Shown here piece by piece: positions 21,007 to 31,788 of a stretch of DNA of 64,000 nucleotides. The stretch is from contig JANBPU010000031.1 in NCBI GenBank assembly GCA_027575805.1, forward strand, positions 62,001 through 126,000, given 5' to 3'. The notes under the pieces are model-generated. The model did not search any database. It was not told the origin of the DNA and saw only the letters and a program-made list of their open reading frames with translations. The stretch is from Mycoemilia scoparia (Eukaryota; Kickxellomycota; Kickxellomycetes; Kickxellales; Kickxellaceae). The first letter of the stretch is position 1; each line of letters starts with the position of its first letter. Position numbers and translations under genes: made by a program.

Positions 21007-22549
21007 TAATTCGAAACTGTCGCCTCATCCTTCCTTTGAGATCTCCCCAAAGTTTCAGCAGTAGCTAATTTGCCGCACCTGATGATTACAAATGCAGCTT
21101 GATATAAACATAAACTCGTGCGCCATGAGTGGGAGGACTAATAATGAGCATGGTGGCGACTTTTATAAATGAGATACCGCACTGTGGGGAGTTGTGAGGC
21201 TAATAGTATCAATGGGCTGGTGCCTTTCGTACATCGACTATTGCTGAATCGATATCCAACCCGTGGCCATGAAGTGGTATCAGCATTTAGCACTGAAAAT
21301 GGGATGTCTGCCTACAGCGTCTATCCTGGCCGAGTATTACTCAGGAGGCATTGCTGGTCCTTCTTCAGTGTGCTCGGATTATCTAAGTTAACAAGGAATG
21401 GAAGTGTATACTTAGAGGCTTGTTAGTTGCGGCTAGCTGTAAGCTGTCAGACAATATACCTCAAATGCTGATGAATCTATCACATGAAAGGCAGCGAGGA
21501 TAAAAGGGCAGATGTAATGAAGCTGGGAAAAAAGAACTGTCCTTTCTATTCAGCAACAAAGAAAACAGAGGTGAGCCACAAAAAAACCAGTATAGTTGTC
21601 CACCGCACTGTGGTATTGGGCAAAAAGGTGAGAGAACGAATAGCAGTGGGGAAAGGCAATTTTACCCCATAGTATTGCATAATGCAAAAATGGCAGCTTT
21701 TATAGTTGTCAGGTCGGGAATTCCAACAAACAAGATCCACACGCATTATCAATATAGTCCCAACAACCATGGCTGGTCCAGGGTGTGGCAAATTGCTCTC
21801 CTTTGCATGGATTATACCCCGAAACTTAGGCTGTAGTATAACAGCGTTTGTTTTCTATTTTAATAACTAGTGTGGGGAATGTGGCCTCACGCCTGTACAC
21901 ATACGCCGGAACAGGTCAATGGTTATAGCCAGAGCACACCCTAGCTAAAGGCTGGGAGTGCTCATAGTCTGAACATCGAATACAAAGACATAAAGGCTGG
22001 TCTCTCCCTTTACCAACGCAAAAAATCTCTCCAACTCCACAAGTGCTGCTGCTTTAACCTTTTCCTTGCCCTCTTTTTACTATACGTCTGCAAAGTGCTG
22101 GTATCTTATTCACCTGTCTTTGACTTGGCCAAATTGGGTTACTTTTACCTTTCATCTCTTCTTTGGTGCCATAGTATATCTGGCCACTGCTGTCCTGCAT
22201 CGCTATTGTACTATTTCCCTTTTACAGGAAGCATATATAGCTATTTGCTGAAACGCAAGGTCGTCCATTTTGGCCTTGGCGCTAAAGCACACATACATCT
22301 TTGATTTCCTCCCAATACCCAGACACACAGGTCTCCTTTACTGTCGCCGTATACCGGTCTGCTCTAATCATAGGACCCTGTACCGAGTTTACTGTTAGAG
22401 TTCTCTCGAGCTTTAAAAGGGACCTTGACGCCAAGTCTAATCGGGACTGGCAACCTTTCCTTGCTTATTTTCATACACTCATTTTTCACTCCCTATACGC
22501 CTTTCCATAAAGCACACCCATTTCTCACCACATATATACTCCATCCAAA
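21007..22549. promoter_or_regulatory. Spacer and putative promoter of the 22550 ORF
   Basis: 1.5 kb without a recognisable gene. From about 22000 onward the plus strand becomes strongly pyrimidine-rich, as in promoters of highly expressed fungal genes, consistent with a transcription start before 22550. The small ORFs (21169-21426, 21484-21672, 22066-22251) show no features. Confidence 0.35.
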
Positions 22550-22876
22550 ATGCCATTGGTCGAGGAACAGCACCCTATGAAGCGCACCCATAGCTTTGCT
22601 CTTTTGAGCCGAGTTTCGCTACAGTACATACTACATCCCAGACCACAAACACAGCACCAATGCTTGAATCGGAGTAAAAGGACGCCCAAAGATAAGGCTC
22701 ATGAACCACTGGAGTCGCCTCATCTGCAAAAGCAGCCGAAATCAAAGCACGAGAGAAAAGCCTCTGGTAACAGCTCCATCTCAAGCAACGTCAAATTCAC
22801 CTTACGTTGGGTCGCTTACAAAGCATGGTACTCGTGGGCATCATGGATTCCAATTCCTGGAAGCAGTCGTGCTTAA
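22550..22876 (+). CDS. Small hypothetical basic protein (108 aa)
   Basis: An ATG in a good context (CCAAAATGCC) after a long CT-rich leader opens a 108-codon frame. The product is basic and Ser/His/Gln-rich. It contains NRSKRTPKDKAHEPLESPH and SKHERKASGNSSISSN, and ends in an aromatic segment (RWVAYKAWYSWASWIPIPG). No domain is recognised. It could be a small regulatory or disordered protein, or the start of a spliced gene or long non-coding transcript; the pyrimidine-rich strand continues to about 23400. Its existence rests on start context and composition only. Confidence 0.3.
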   Translation: MPLVEEQHPMKRTHSFALLSRVSLQYILHPRPQTQHQCLNRSKRTPKDKAHEPLESPHLQKQPKSKHERKASGNSSISSNVKFTLRWVAYKAWYSWASWIPIPGSSRA

Positions 22877-23623
22877 AGCTTGTTGATCTATTTGGGCATA
22901 GCAGCATACCCGCCCATGTAACATGCCGATGTTCACTTGCCAACTTTGAGTTTGGAGCGACATATACATTTACCATCATAACATACATACTCCCGCATTC
23001 ACCAAAGATATTCAATTATCTTTGCTTATCCTTGATTCTGTCTCTCTCGATTTCTCTACATATACATAACCTATAAACTTCGCTAACTCTTGTCCTTAAC
23101 TCTCTGTGCGTTATCCTCTCAAACAAAATCCTTTTCCACCACCGTTGTTCTTGCGAAAATCTGCATTATTTTCATTAAATCATGCTGTTGCACTCCAAAT
23201 ACACACATACACACTATATCTCTTTCTCCATGTAATGTCATTCTCAAAACAAACACCCCGTTTATTTTGTCCAAATTTTCTATTTTTACTTTAATTTTAT
23301 CATTTATAACATTTATTTTATCCCATGATTTATATACACCCACCTCTCATATACAAGTATTATAGTCAATTTCTGTTTTACTATTGTTTTAGCAGCTTTT
23401 ATATCATATATGTATTTACTAAATGTTTTAGCTATAAATACATTATAATCCCGGTTTACTAATATATATATATATATGCTTTTGTGTGGTTTTAAATAAT
23501 ATACATTTTGTTTTGTAACAGCTATGATTATAGCTAGAATTAAAATAGTACCACATATATGTGTAGGAACTTTAAACTACAATAGTTTTAACAATGAGAG
23601 AGAGAGACTTTCTTTTGGAATAT
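22877..23623. other. Pyrimidine-rich spacer
   Basis: The plus strand is markedly C/T-rich from 22980 to 23400, turning AT-rich afterwards with a short (AT) run near 23461-23477. It probably holds 3' UTRs of the convergent 22550 ORF and GPCR 3. Overlapping short ORFs here reflect the biased composition. Confidence 0.4.
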
Positions 23624-25420
23624 TTATTCCAGAGTTTGTGATTTATGCAGCTTTGTGCTCATATGCGACAAAAGTCCTTCGTCCAAAGATAGTCCGGGGT
23701 TACCGTTCAGTCGAGACTGGAAGAAAAACGGTGGTAATGATGAAAGCGGTGATGATGTTGACCCAAATACTGACCTGCTATCTGATCCAGTGTAGTTATT
23801 ATTGTTATTATTACTATTATTGCTACTTGATGGTTGTTGTGGTTCGCTATGTGTCGAAAACATCGTATCACGATTTTCTTGGAAATAATTAACATTGACT
23901 TCAAATGGAACTGCTACATCTCCTCCTCCTCCTCTAACATTCTTTCTCATCGACATCATAGAAAAAGCTGATGACTGTCTGCTGAAATACTTTGAAAGCA
24001 AACCGGGCGGTGTTGGTAAGGAATGAAGGAAGCTTTTGGTGTATCGTGGCAAGTCGCTGTCTTTTTCGGATCCACAGAAAAACTCGCCAATTATCGCGAC
24101 TATCTCTTTAGAACTCAATACAAACACCTCGTTTACGCATGGGTTGAGGAGAAAGACCATCAGATTGAGAATGCCTCTAATTACGGTAAACCCACGAGCC
24201 ATCGTTGCGATGCTGTGACTGTGTTTTTGTTTGGCTGCTGTTAGGGATGTGCACGCAATAGTAGGAAGATGTGTGATAATCGGAATAAGCGGAAGAATAA
24301 GTATTCTCAAAATGGCTCTCTTGGTATGTTTGATGCAAGTCTCGGAAACATGGATTGCTGATCCGAATCTTAGATACCGCGGCTGAAGACGGGTATTGCC
24401 TGAGCCGCTTTCATACCTCATTGCAGTAGGTGAATAGAATCTTGGCGAGGGTGTATTTGAAAAGCTGTGTGATCCAAAGTTTCCTATATTGAAACTGAGA
24501 TCGCATTTGGATTTGGGTTGAACATCCCCACCGACTAAAGTTTGACTGCTGCTATTTGCAGAGTTGGAAACAAATTGGATATACGACGCGGTTGGGGAAC
24601 GTCTCCTTTCCCTTTTAGCACAGATTGTATTAGCTAGCGTGCTATTGGGGTTTGAGAATGCTGATGGCAAAGCATGTGCTAGTATGCCATCTAGACCCTC
24701 TTCAGATGCTTGAATATTACTAACACTAGAGTTAGTTGGCATCTTAAGAAATGAGGTGCTGTTATCAGCAGAAACAGCTCTTGATGATGGCCCACGCGAT
24801 AATAGCTGGATTGTTGCTCTCTTATCAGCACGCATCCTGTTCAGCGGCACTCTGAGTTTCCTAACGACTAGCCAGGACACAATGAGGCAATATCCCATAG
24901 CCAAAAGCTCCCAGATGTAGTCTATCAGCCAGTATATTTTCATGGGACTGATACCGTGAGACTCCATGATATACCACCGGATGGGATACCTCCATGAGGC
25001 AGTCTTAACAACGAATGTAACAACCAGAGCCAGACCCATGGCCATCATAAAACTTCCAAGCTCGTACCAGCGACTGACAAGCATCTTGTAGCGGGCATTC
25101 TTTGCAAGTATGCTGAGGTGGTTGTGGATGTTCATTGATGTGATTAGAAGGATGTACCACAGCCACGAGAACATTTGGAACCAGATGAATATCCTTTTCC
25201 CTCCAAGAGATGTAACGCTACTCATGTAGCTATCACTCTCCATGACCATGTAGAAAAAAACGCTGGCAATGTCTAGTAATAATATAGAGACGAATAGCCT
25301 GATATTTGGTCGCTTGGCATTTGCTGGATTGATACGCCACATTAGAAATATGATAAGTAGAGCTGTTAGAGAGCACAGAAATGCAATGACCATGAGTGTT
25401 AATAGAATAGGGCTTGCCAT
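23624..25420 (-). CDS. GPCR-like seven-transmembrane protein 3
   Basis: A single exon of 598 residues from ATG 25420. TM1 LLTLMVIAFLCSLTALLIIF starts six residues in. TM2 is around LFVSILLLDIASVFFYMVM, TM3 MFSWLWYILLITSMNIH, TM4 FMMAMGLALVVTFVV and TM5 IDYIWELLAMGYCLIVSWLV. A Ser-rich third cytosolic loop of about 180 residues precedes TM6 (LRILILPLIPIITHLPTIAC). TM7 is VIRGILNLMVFLLNP followed by CVNEVF. The C-terminal tail has an Asn run and Ser-rich segments. TM6 and TM7 closely resemble those of GPCR 2 and, more distantly, GPCR 1. Fungal Git3/cAMP-receptor-like topology; the ligand and G protein are unknown. Its short N-terminus leaves no room for a ligand-binding ectodomain. Confidence 0.78.
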   Translation of the reverse strand: MASPILLTLMVIAFLCSLTALLIIFLMWRINPANAKRPNIRLFVSILLLDIASVFFYMVMESDSYMSSVTSLGGKRIFIWFQMFSWLWYILLITSMNIHNHLSILAKNARYKMLVSRWYELGSFMMAMGLALVVTFVVKTASWRYPIRWYIMESHGISPMKIYWLIDYIWELLAMGYCLIVSWLVVRKLRVPLNRMRADKRATIQLLSRGPSSRAVSADNSTSFLKMPTNSSVSNIQASEEGLDGILAHALPSAFSNPNSTLANTICAKRERRRSPTASYIQFVSNSANSSSQTLVGGDVQPKSKCDLSFNIGNFGSHSFSNTPSPRFYSPTAMRYESGSGNTRLQPRYLRFGSAIHVSETCIKHTKRAILRILILPLIPIITHLPTIACTSLTAAKQKHSHSIATMARGFTVIRGILNLMVFLLNPCVNEVFVLSSKEIVAIIGEFFCGSEKDSDLPRYTKSFLHSLPTPPGLLSKYFSRQSSAFSMMSMRKNVRGGGGDVAVPFEVNVNYFQENRDTMFSTHSEPQQPSSSNNSNNNNNNYTGSDSRSVFGSTSSPLSSLPPFFFQSRLNGNPGLSLDEGLLSHMSTKLHKSQTLE

Positions 25421-26996
25421 TTTGTGGGATTAGCAGTACTAAAATAGCAAGGGTTATATTGGTATAGTGCTGATAGACAATGATGAACTTTATAATAGAG
25501 CTAATGTGGGTATAATGATAGTTAATAGGAATAATAATAATAATAATAAAAGGGTTATAATCCTAAAGTGAAACAAAGTTTGGCTGACGATTATATTTAT
25601 TCTATTTTGTCCAAGCTCCCCCAAATAGAATCTAAAAGTCTACAGATGATGGGTATGTTTAGATAACTGCTCAAATTCCAGGAAGTAGGCTATTAGGATA
25701 TTTTTACACACGCACATATATATATATATGTTTCTTGTAGTAAGGATGTGCTTGGATCTGCAAACCTGTCAGCTATATTTAAACAGTTACTCTTTTTGAT
25801 CAGCTATAGGAACTATAATAAGGTTGAGGCAATCATTCATTATTGTTCAGTATGGTTGCATCATCATATGTGGAGCTTGGATTCCCAATATGTGGAACAA
25901 AAGTGTTGCTAATGCTCTTTAAGCACTACACTGTTGTAATTTGATCGGCCACGCAGATGGGCTTATCAACATTCCAGGTAAAGCGGACAAATAGATATAC
26001 ACTAAAGATAACTCTAGTTGTAATGGAGGAGCATCCCTGCACTACTTTAGCACCATCTTACCTACTGAAGGGCTGATAGATGTACGATCTGATGACTCAG
26101 TGTGCTTCAAGTGAAGGATAAATGGATGATTATTTTAAGGGCATTGTTACACGCATGGCCAATTGTGCGCTAATATCGTATAGCACTGACACACCATTTA
26201 TTTGAAGTCCTAACACCAGCTTGGGTTTATACAGATGAACGTTAAAACACGCTATAATTAGCCATTTTCAGTATGAATTAAGCGAAGCGACGTAACAAAG
26301 CCTGTTTTTAAAACACTATTTTTAAACTTGAGCGATCATTGGTGCAAAATTATAAACTAGTGGAGAAGCATACATCATTATCGACCATTACCAAAGCTTG
26401 AGCAAGTGATAATAGTTGGTTTAAAAATGTTCGAGTTCACGAATATAGTAAAACAGGGTTAATGTTTGTAATGACGTACCGAGAGGAGTGGCGATTTATC
26501 CTTGTACAGATATTTGACAGAAATAGGACGACCCATTTTGCTCAGCCCATGCAAAAATAGAATAATTAGCCAGGTAGATCACATTCTAGCTTCTACTGTA
26601 ATTATAGACAATGATGTTCACAGCCTTTGGGTTATTCAGGACGCTTAGGGAATACAATGAATGCCATGACTGTTTCTGTCACATTTCTAGAAATATTTTT
26701 ACAAGAATTCCAAACCCAGTGAGTTACTTTCAAACACCAAAGGCATAGCACAATGTATTTGGTGCTCATCAGAGCATATACAAAGGCGATTAGGCGTTTT
26801 ATTACTCCTAGGGAGGTAGCTATATGCCACATACACTATCAGAGCATGTAAAAAGGATTTGGCCATAAATATAGTTATCCCCATAAGTATACTTTGAATT
26901 ATGTAATATAATTCTTATGCCACAGAGGGAGAAATCATAACAACTTAAAATCTTGTAAAGAGGTAGTGCTATGATCGGTAGTTATAATAAAAGGTG
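25421..26996. other. Spacer between GPCR 3 and PET191
   Basis: About 1.6 kb, probably containing both divergent promoters. An (ATA)n run lies at about 25530-25550 and an (AT)n run at 25717-25730. The repeat fragment at 26769-26856 is described separately. No gene recognised. Confidence 0.45.
26769..26856. repeat. Fragment of repeat C bracketed by 18-bp direct repeats
   Basis: The central 26791-26838 matches 20821-20868 with two differences (starting TAGGCGTTTTATTACTCC). It is bracketed by TCAGAGCATATACAAAGG (26769-26786) and TCAGAGCATGTAAAAAGG (26839-26856), which look like a duplicated target. Confidence 0.6.
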
Positions 26997-27314
26997 ATGC
27001 CTTCATGTGCAGGAATTAGGCAAGAGTTTGTGGATTGCATCCTCAAATCCGATTGTGTTTTGGTAAACAGAAATACGGTTCAAGAGTGTGTCAAAAACAA
27101 GGAGCTTAAAGATCAGGTGCCAGAAAAGTGCCACATGCTAGCAAAGAGTCTGTTTGAGTGCAAGCGTGGACTGGTAAGTTTTATCAAGTTGTATAAATCT
27201 AGATATACTTCCTAAGCTAACTTCACCCAACTTTATATTCTATAGCTTGATATGCGCAAGAGGACGCGCGGTGTACCAAGTGCTGGTGGTGTACACAGTA
27301 ACAGCGATGACTAA
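26997..27314 (+). CDS. PET191: Cytochrome c oxidase assembly factor Pet191/COA5
   Basis: Exons 26997-27173 and 27246-27314 (CTG|GTAAGT ... CTATAG|CTT) join to 81 residues. MPSCAGIRQEFVDCILKSDC at the start and LFECKRGLLDMRKRTRG near the end are the hallmark blocks of Pet191/COA5. This small twin-CX9C-type protein of the mitochondrial intermembrane space is needed for complex IV assembly. Cysteines fall at 4, 14, 20, 31, 45 and 55, so C4-x9-C14, C20-x10-C31 and C45-x9-C55. Import would use the Mia40 oxidative route, so no presequence is expected. The ATG at 26997 gives the conserved MPSC start; the preceding GTG codon is not used. Confidence 0.95.
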
Positions 27315-27447
27315 ACCTATTTTCAAAAAACTTTTTCTGAATACCCTTTGTTTATTAGTACGTTTGAAATATAAAAATGAAATTCTATAGACATAACGGA
27401 ATACAAACTATTTCTTACTCGAGTTTATTATTCACAATATAGGTTTA

Positions 27448-27573
27448 TTTCATTAGTGATCAAGTGTATTGTAGGCAGAAATGGTACCTCAGATTTTTAG
27501 TCCAATCACCAGCCAATTTGTATGCAATTCCTGGGGGGGGGGGGAAGAATACTTTTGCCCAAGGCCTTGTGAA
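27448..27573 (-). repeat. Dispersed repeat family B, copy 4 (inverted), with a G12 tract
   Basis: On the minus strand it reads TTCACAAGGCCTTGGGCAAA through GATCACTAATGAAATA, matching copies at 14205, 20058 and 53078. A run of 12 G (27533-27544) interrupts it where the other copies have GGGTCCCC. Confidence 0.6.
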
Positions 27574-28180
27574 CTTTGACCATATGCTCGGCCAAAGCCA
27601 AATCAATTTGAGTATAAAAAGCAAGTGTGTTGCAGCATTATCATCACAGTTAAAGACCACGATGACATTGGAAGTATTAAAAGCGGTCAAAAAATAGAGT
27701 TGATAGATCCATTGCGATCACACGGTTACTTTTATATCACAATGTGTATGCCTGAATCCTATCAATGACTAATAAATTGGTGTATGTATTTTGCTATAAG
27801 CTCAATTTCATTGCGTTCTAACGTCAGCAACTGCAGGGTAGAGGCTAGCCTTAATTCTAATAGTAGAAAGGCATTCAGTAGACAACTTTGACACCATATA
27901 GCCGCAATGGTTTTGAAAGCATGGCTTCATGGCTTGGGCTCTGCACTTTGACGCCTAAATCCAATGCAATAATAAAAAGGTGATCTATAGCTTCACAGTA
28001 ACTTCTGGGTGAAAGCATTTCATGGCATACTCACGCACACTCAGCCCATTAGGAGATTTAACTGTGACTTGTTGACGTGTTCAAGCGCATGCCAATTTAT
28101 TTTTGGCCATAAAAGCTCTATTCCCCCCTCACTTTCTATCTCTCCACTTTTTTTCTTGTTATTCATTATAATATTTTCTA
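27574..28180. promoter_or_regulatory. Spacer and promoter of the UBP2-like gene
   Basis: 600 bp with no gene. A C/T-rich leader (28120-28180) directly precedes the start codon of the deubiquitinase gene. Confidence 0.4.
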
Positions 28181-31100
28181 ATGTCAGGTAAAGGAAAGCC
28201 CTTCCATTCTTTCTTTCAAGGGGACCTTGAGACCATTCAGGCTGCCCAGTATCCACATAGACATAAATGGCTGACGAGGATTTCCGAAGAAGACGCGAAT
28301 GAAAATAAAGCCCGTCTAAATAATATAAAACCTCAAGTCATCGAAGCAGCCTGTTCCGTATGCTACTTGCAATTGAAATTCAAATGGTCTCCAGAGAATA
28401 CATACCCTGTTTCTTGTAAGAATCTTTCGCACCATTTTCATTGGAACAATCAAGAGGAATCAGAAGGAGTAGCAATGGGCAAGAATGACAATAGAATCCC
28501 CCTTTCCAGGACCGCAAAGTGTTGCGATTGTTCTCTAAGGATAGAGGTAGAATGGATCAATCCGCAAATATCTTTCCAAACTGTCAGACAGATGGAGAGG
28601 GCTAGAAAAGACAGACAAGACACCAGCCCATATGACATGCTCAGAAGAATGCATGCTACCATATCAACTATTGTAAACATGACAAAAAAGGCAGCTAGTG
28701 GTAACAAACGACCTATAAGTACAACCAAGCCAGCAGCAGTTGAGCGCCTACGCTTTGATGATGGATGTAACCTTTGTTTTGAGCTCCTTGGATTCAAACT
28801 CATCGACAGCTCATACCACCCACCCGAGGACCCAGAGATATTCAAATCTAACACCAAAATTTTGCACGAATTGGAGATGATAGATTATAGCCTTCAATTG
28901 CGCTTTCCGGATCTCCAATTAGACATTGGTTGTGAATATGTACCTTTGATCGATGAAATTGCAAAGACAATTGACGGTAATTCATTACCAAAAAGACCAA
29001 ACTATCGACCAGACAAGCTAAGCCAGAGCGAGAGGAATGCTGAGCATTTTTACTCTGTTCTTGGGCTTGATCTATCAGTTAATGGGCGGGCAGTTGTTTG
29101 GGCTTATGAAAAGGCAGTCCAAGAAGATGACACGGGTTTCGACAAATACTTTGATGCCTTGGATGGAATCGGGGATGTCCGCAAAAGCGAATCTATCAAC
29201 AGCAAAGTAAAAGAGGAGATCTCGAATGGAAAGTATACCAAGAAAATGCTTGAGGCAGCATACAATTACTTTGGTATAGACAACAGCTCAGTCGACGATT
29301 CGGCCATACTTGGAATATACAACATGAAATGTTCGGATGAGCCTATGTCTATCAAAGTGCACCAAAGATCTCTCAGGATAATCGGAAACGCAAGAAATAG
29401 CACCTGGCTAAAGGAATCTGTTGAGCAATCTTCTGCTGCTCAAGGTCATAATACAATTGCAAGCTCGATAATTAACGAAACTGCTTCTGGCAACGAAGTC
29501 CACCCTGCCGTTTTGAATGCATCTACCGCTCTACAACCATCACAAGCGTCCCACAAAGGCCTGCCCCTTGGACTTGATAATATCGGAAATACCTGCTACT
29601 TGAATTCTTTGCTTCAGTACTACTTCAGCGTGCTTCCATTGAGGGAATTGCTCTCAAAATTCGGTGATAAGGTAACATGGAACGAAAAGCTCGAGACCGG
29701 GAGAAAAGATGGCACTATTCTCCTAAAGAAGAGCGACATATCCAAATCCATAACCTTCATAGAGCTACTGAGCCACCTATTTAAGGACTTATCTGATAAT
29801 CAGGGTGGGCTGCTCAAATCGGTGAGGCCAAGCTACGATCTTGCAATCATGGCCTTGGGAAGTGACAGCGGAGCCGAGGGTACCAGACCCAAAAGTGCGC
29901 GCATAGAAAAAGCAGCAAAAGCAAAGGCAAAGTCGAAAACAAAGAAGTCCAATGAGCTATTAAAGGATGCATTGGAGGGAAGCGAAAAAACAGATGCAGA
30001 AACAGAAAAGCAGCAGTCAGACACAGACCAGCAAGGTGGCGGGTCTACTCCAAATACCAGAGTGCGTACACCAGTGAATCGCCGCATCAACTTCATGCAA
30101 CAGCAGGACATCACCGAGTGCATGAGCGCGTGCATGACTTATATCGAAAGCGCTCTTCCTCCGGTATCTGACAAAAATAATGGCAGAGGAAAAAGAGGCA
30201 AGCCTCAAGACATCCACGACGATTTATTTCCCCATAACTTGTTCTTCGGAAAGCTGCGTAGCCATTTAGTTAGTAAAGGCGGATCACCAGATACTGCCAG
30301 AAAGGTTGTCGGAAAGGGCCAGGTAGAGCCATTTCAGCACCTTTATATTACAATGAGTGATGGGGGTGGCGATATAAATGAATGTCTTGACCGCATATTT
30401 GAGCCACATGAGGTAGAGATATCCATCACCAAAGATCAGAAAAAGAACTCTACTGAAAATGGTAGTGACAGCATGGATGTTGAAGAACCCGAAACATCCG
30501 AGAAAGCCACTGCTTCGAATCAAGCTCCTCAAGAGTCAGAAAAGATAATGGTCGACAAGTATCAGACCATAGATCGGCTTCCATCATTCTTGCAGATCCA
30601 AGTCCAGCGTGTCCAGTATGATGTTGCTAGCAGTAAAGCCTACAAGTCCAACGCGCCCCTAACTCTACACCCGTTCCTTTCTATGGCCAGGCATGTAACC
30701 CCAAAGCAACCGCCAGTGGATTTAACCAACAGTGAACAGCAACAAAATCTTGGACCATCAGAGTCATCGTCGTCAGAGGATACAAATGGCTACTCTCAGT
30801 TGCGGCACAACAAAGAAAGTAAGCTAACAATGCTGAATTCTATTAAGAATAAGAATGGAAAATACGTTGGGCACCCAGCAGATATGACAAAACAGGTTAT
30901 TGACTCATTTAAAGAGATCCAGCGGTCATCCTTGAGGACCCAGGAGAACGGTAGCAACAGCGAGTCGGGCAAGAGTCCCCATATCCCTGATCTGGAAAGA
31001 TGCCAAGAGGAACTCAGCAAGCTACACATGTTTATCAAGGAGCAAGAACAGAAGCTGGAGACAGATGTCAGCTCTTTGTCTAACCAGCTTCGTCAACACT

Positions 31101-31531
31101 ACACTGAAGCTCTACCACCAGAATTCCTTGAGACACAGAGTCTAATTGAATCAAGAATATCATCCCTTTCAGGAGAAAATTACCATCATCCGCTTGCCAA
31201 CTTTTCCTTTGATAATCCCCCACCACTGCCAGGAGGATCGAAAGGAAAGGGGCTGGAAGAAAGTGAGATTAAGTGGCCAAGCTTTGGCTCATGCTCAGAC
31301 GAAACAATATATACTCTTCATGCTGTATTTATACACCAAGGTGAAGCTGATTGGGGGCATTATTGGTGCTATATCCGTGATCATCGTAACAACAGGTGGA
31401 TCCAGTTCAATGATGCAAATATATCTATAGTTTCCGATATTGAGGTATACAAGGATACCAGCGGCAGCAATGCAAACACATATGGTGTTGTATATGTACG
31501 CTACAAGGATATTCCTAAACTAACATCATAG
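28181..31531 (+). CDS. UBP2: Ubp2-type ubiquitin-specific protease (peptidase C19)
   Basis: A single exon of 1116 residues. The Cys box reads LGLDNIGNTCYLNSLLQYYF with catalytic Cys472. This wording, including the double Tyr-Phe, is typical of yeast Ubp2 and its fungal relatives. QQQDITECMSACMTYIESAL follows in the middle of the domain. The His box is GEADWGHYWCYIRDHRNNRW with catalytic His1060, then QFNDANISIV with the supporting acidic residue. The catalytic core is split by long insertions (about 560-720 and 770-1010, the latter with helical, charged stretches), common in this subfamily. The N-terminal 120 residues carry paired Cys/His (C58-x2-C61, C79, H84-H87, C114-C117) that may bind zinc. 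Yeast Ubp2 cleaves Lys63-linked ubiquitin and antagonises Rsp5; the same role is inferred here. Confidence 0.9.
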   Translation: MSGKGKPFHSFFQGDLETIQAAQYPHRHKWLTRISEEDANENKARLNNIKPQVIEAACSVCYLQLKFKWSPENTYPVSCKNLSHHFHWNNQEESEGVAMGKNDNRIPLSRTAKCCDCSLRIEVEWINPQISFQTVRQMERARKDRQDTSPYDMLRRMHATISTIVNMTKKAASGNKRPISTTKPAAVERLRFDDGCNLCFELLGFKLIDSSYHPPEDPEIFKSNTKILHELEMIDYSLQLRFPDLQLDIGCEYVPLIDEIAKTIDGNSLPKRPNYRPDKLSQSERNAEHFYSVLGLDLSVNGRAVVWAYEKAVQEDDTGFDKYFDALDGIGDVRKSESINSKVKEEISNGKYTKKMLEAAYNYFGIDNSSVDDSAILGIYNMKCSDEPMSIKVHQRSLRIIGNARNSTWLKESVEQSSAAQGHNTIASSIINETASGNEVHPAVLNASTALQPSQASHKGLPLGLDNIGNTCYLNSLLQYYFSVLPLRELLSKFGDKVTWNEKLETGRKDGTILLKKSDISKSITFIELLSHLFKDLSDNQGGLLKSVRPSYDLAIMALGSDSGAEGTRPKSARIEKAAKAKAKSKTKKSNELLKDALEGSEKTDAETEKQQSDTDQQGGGSTPNTRVRTPVNRRINFMQQQDITECMSACMTYIESALPPVSDKNNGRGKRGKPQDIHDDLFPHNLFFGKLRSHLVSKGGSPDTARKVVGKGQVEPFQHLYITMSDGGGDINECLDRIFEPHEVEISITKDQKKNSTENGSDSMDVEEPETSEKATASNQAPQESEKIMVDKYQTIDRLPSFLQIQVQRVQYDVASSKAYKSNAPLTLHPFLSMARHVTPKQPPVDLTNSEQQQNLGPSESSSSEDTNGYSQLRHNKESKLTMLNSIKNKNGKYVGHPADMTKQVIDSFKEIQRSSLRTQENGSNSESGKSPHIPDLERCQEELSKLHMFIKEQEQKLETDVSSLSNQLRQHYTEALPPEFLETQSLIESRISSLSGENYHHPLANFSFDNPPPLPGGSKGKGLEESEIKWPSFGSCSDETIYTLHAVFIHQGEADWGHYWCYIRDHRNNRWIQFNDANISIVSDIEVYKDTSGSNANTYGVVYVRYKDIPKLTS

Positions 31532-31788
31532 CAATCTTCCCATCTTTGTACACTTTTAAATATGCATTTCATTGTCAATTCCTGCCACAAATAAAACTAT
31601 TCACTGTCTCTAAACAACTGGGACATTATCGCACATCATCACTATTATTTTTAGCAATGGCTTTTGATTGGGTAAAGTAGGACTCATACTAAATGTTGTT
31701 TTGGAGTTGTAGACTATGATATTTTATAACAATGTAATAACTAAGCTACAGTACTTTGAAAAAGTCGATGTATGTATAAGACAAATCG

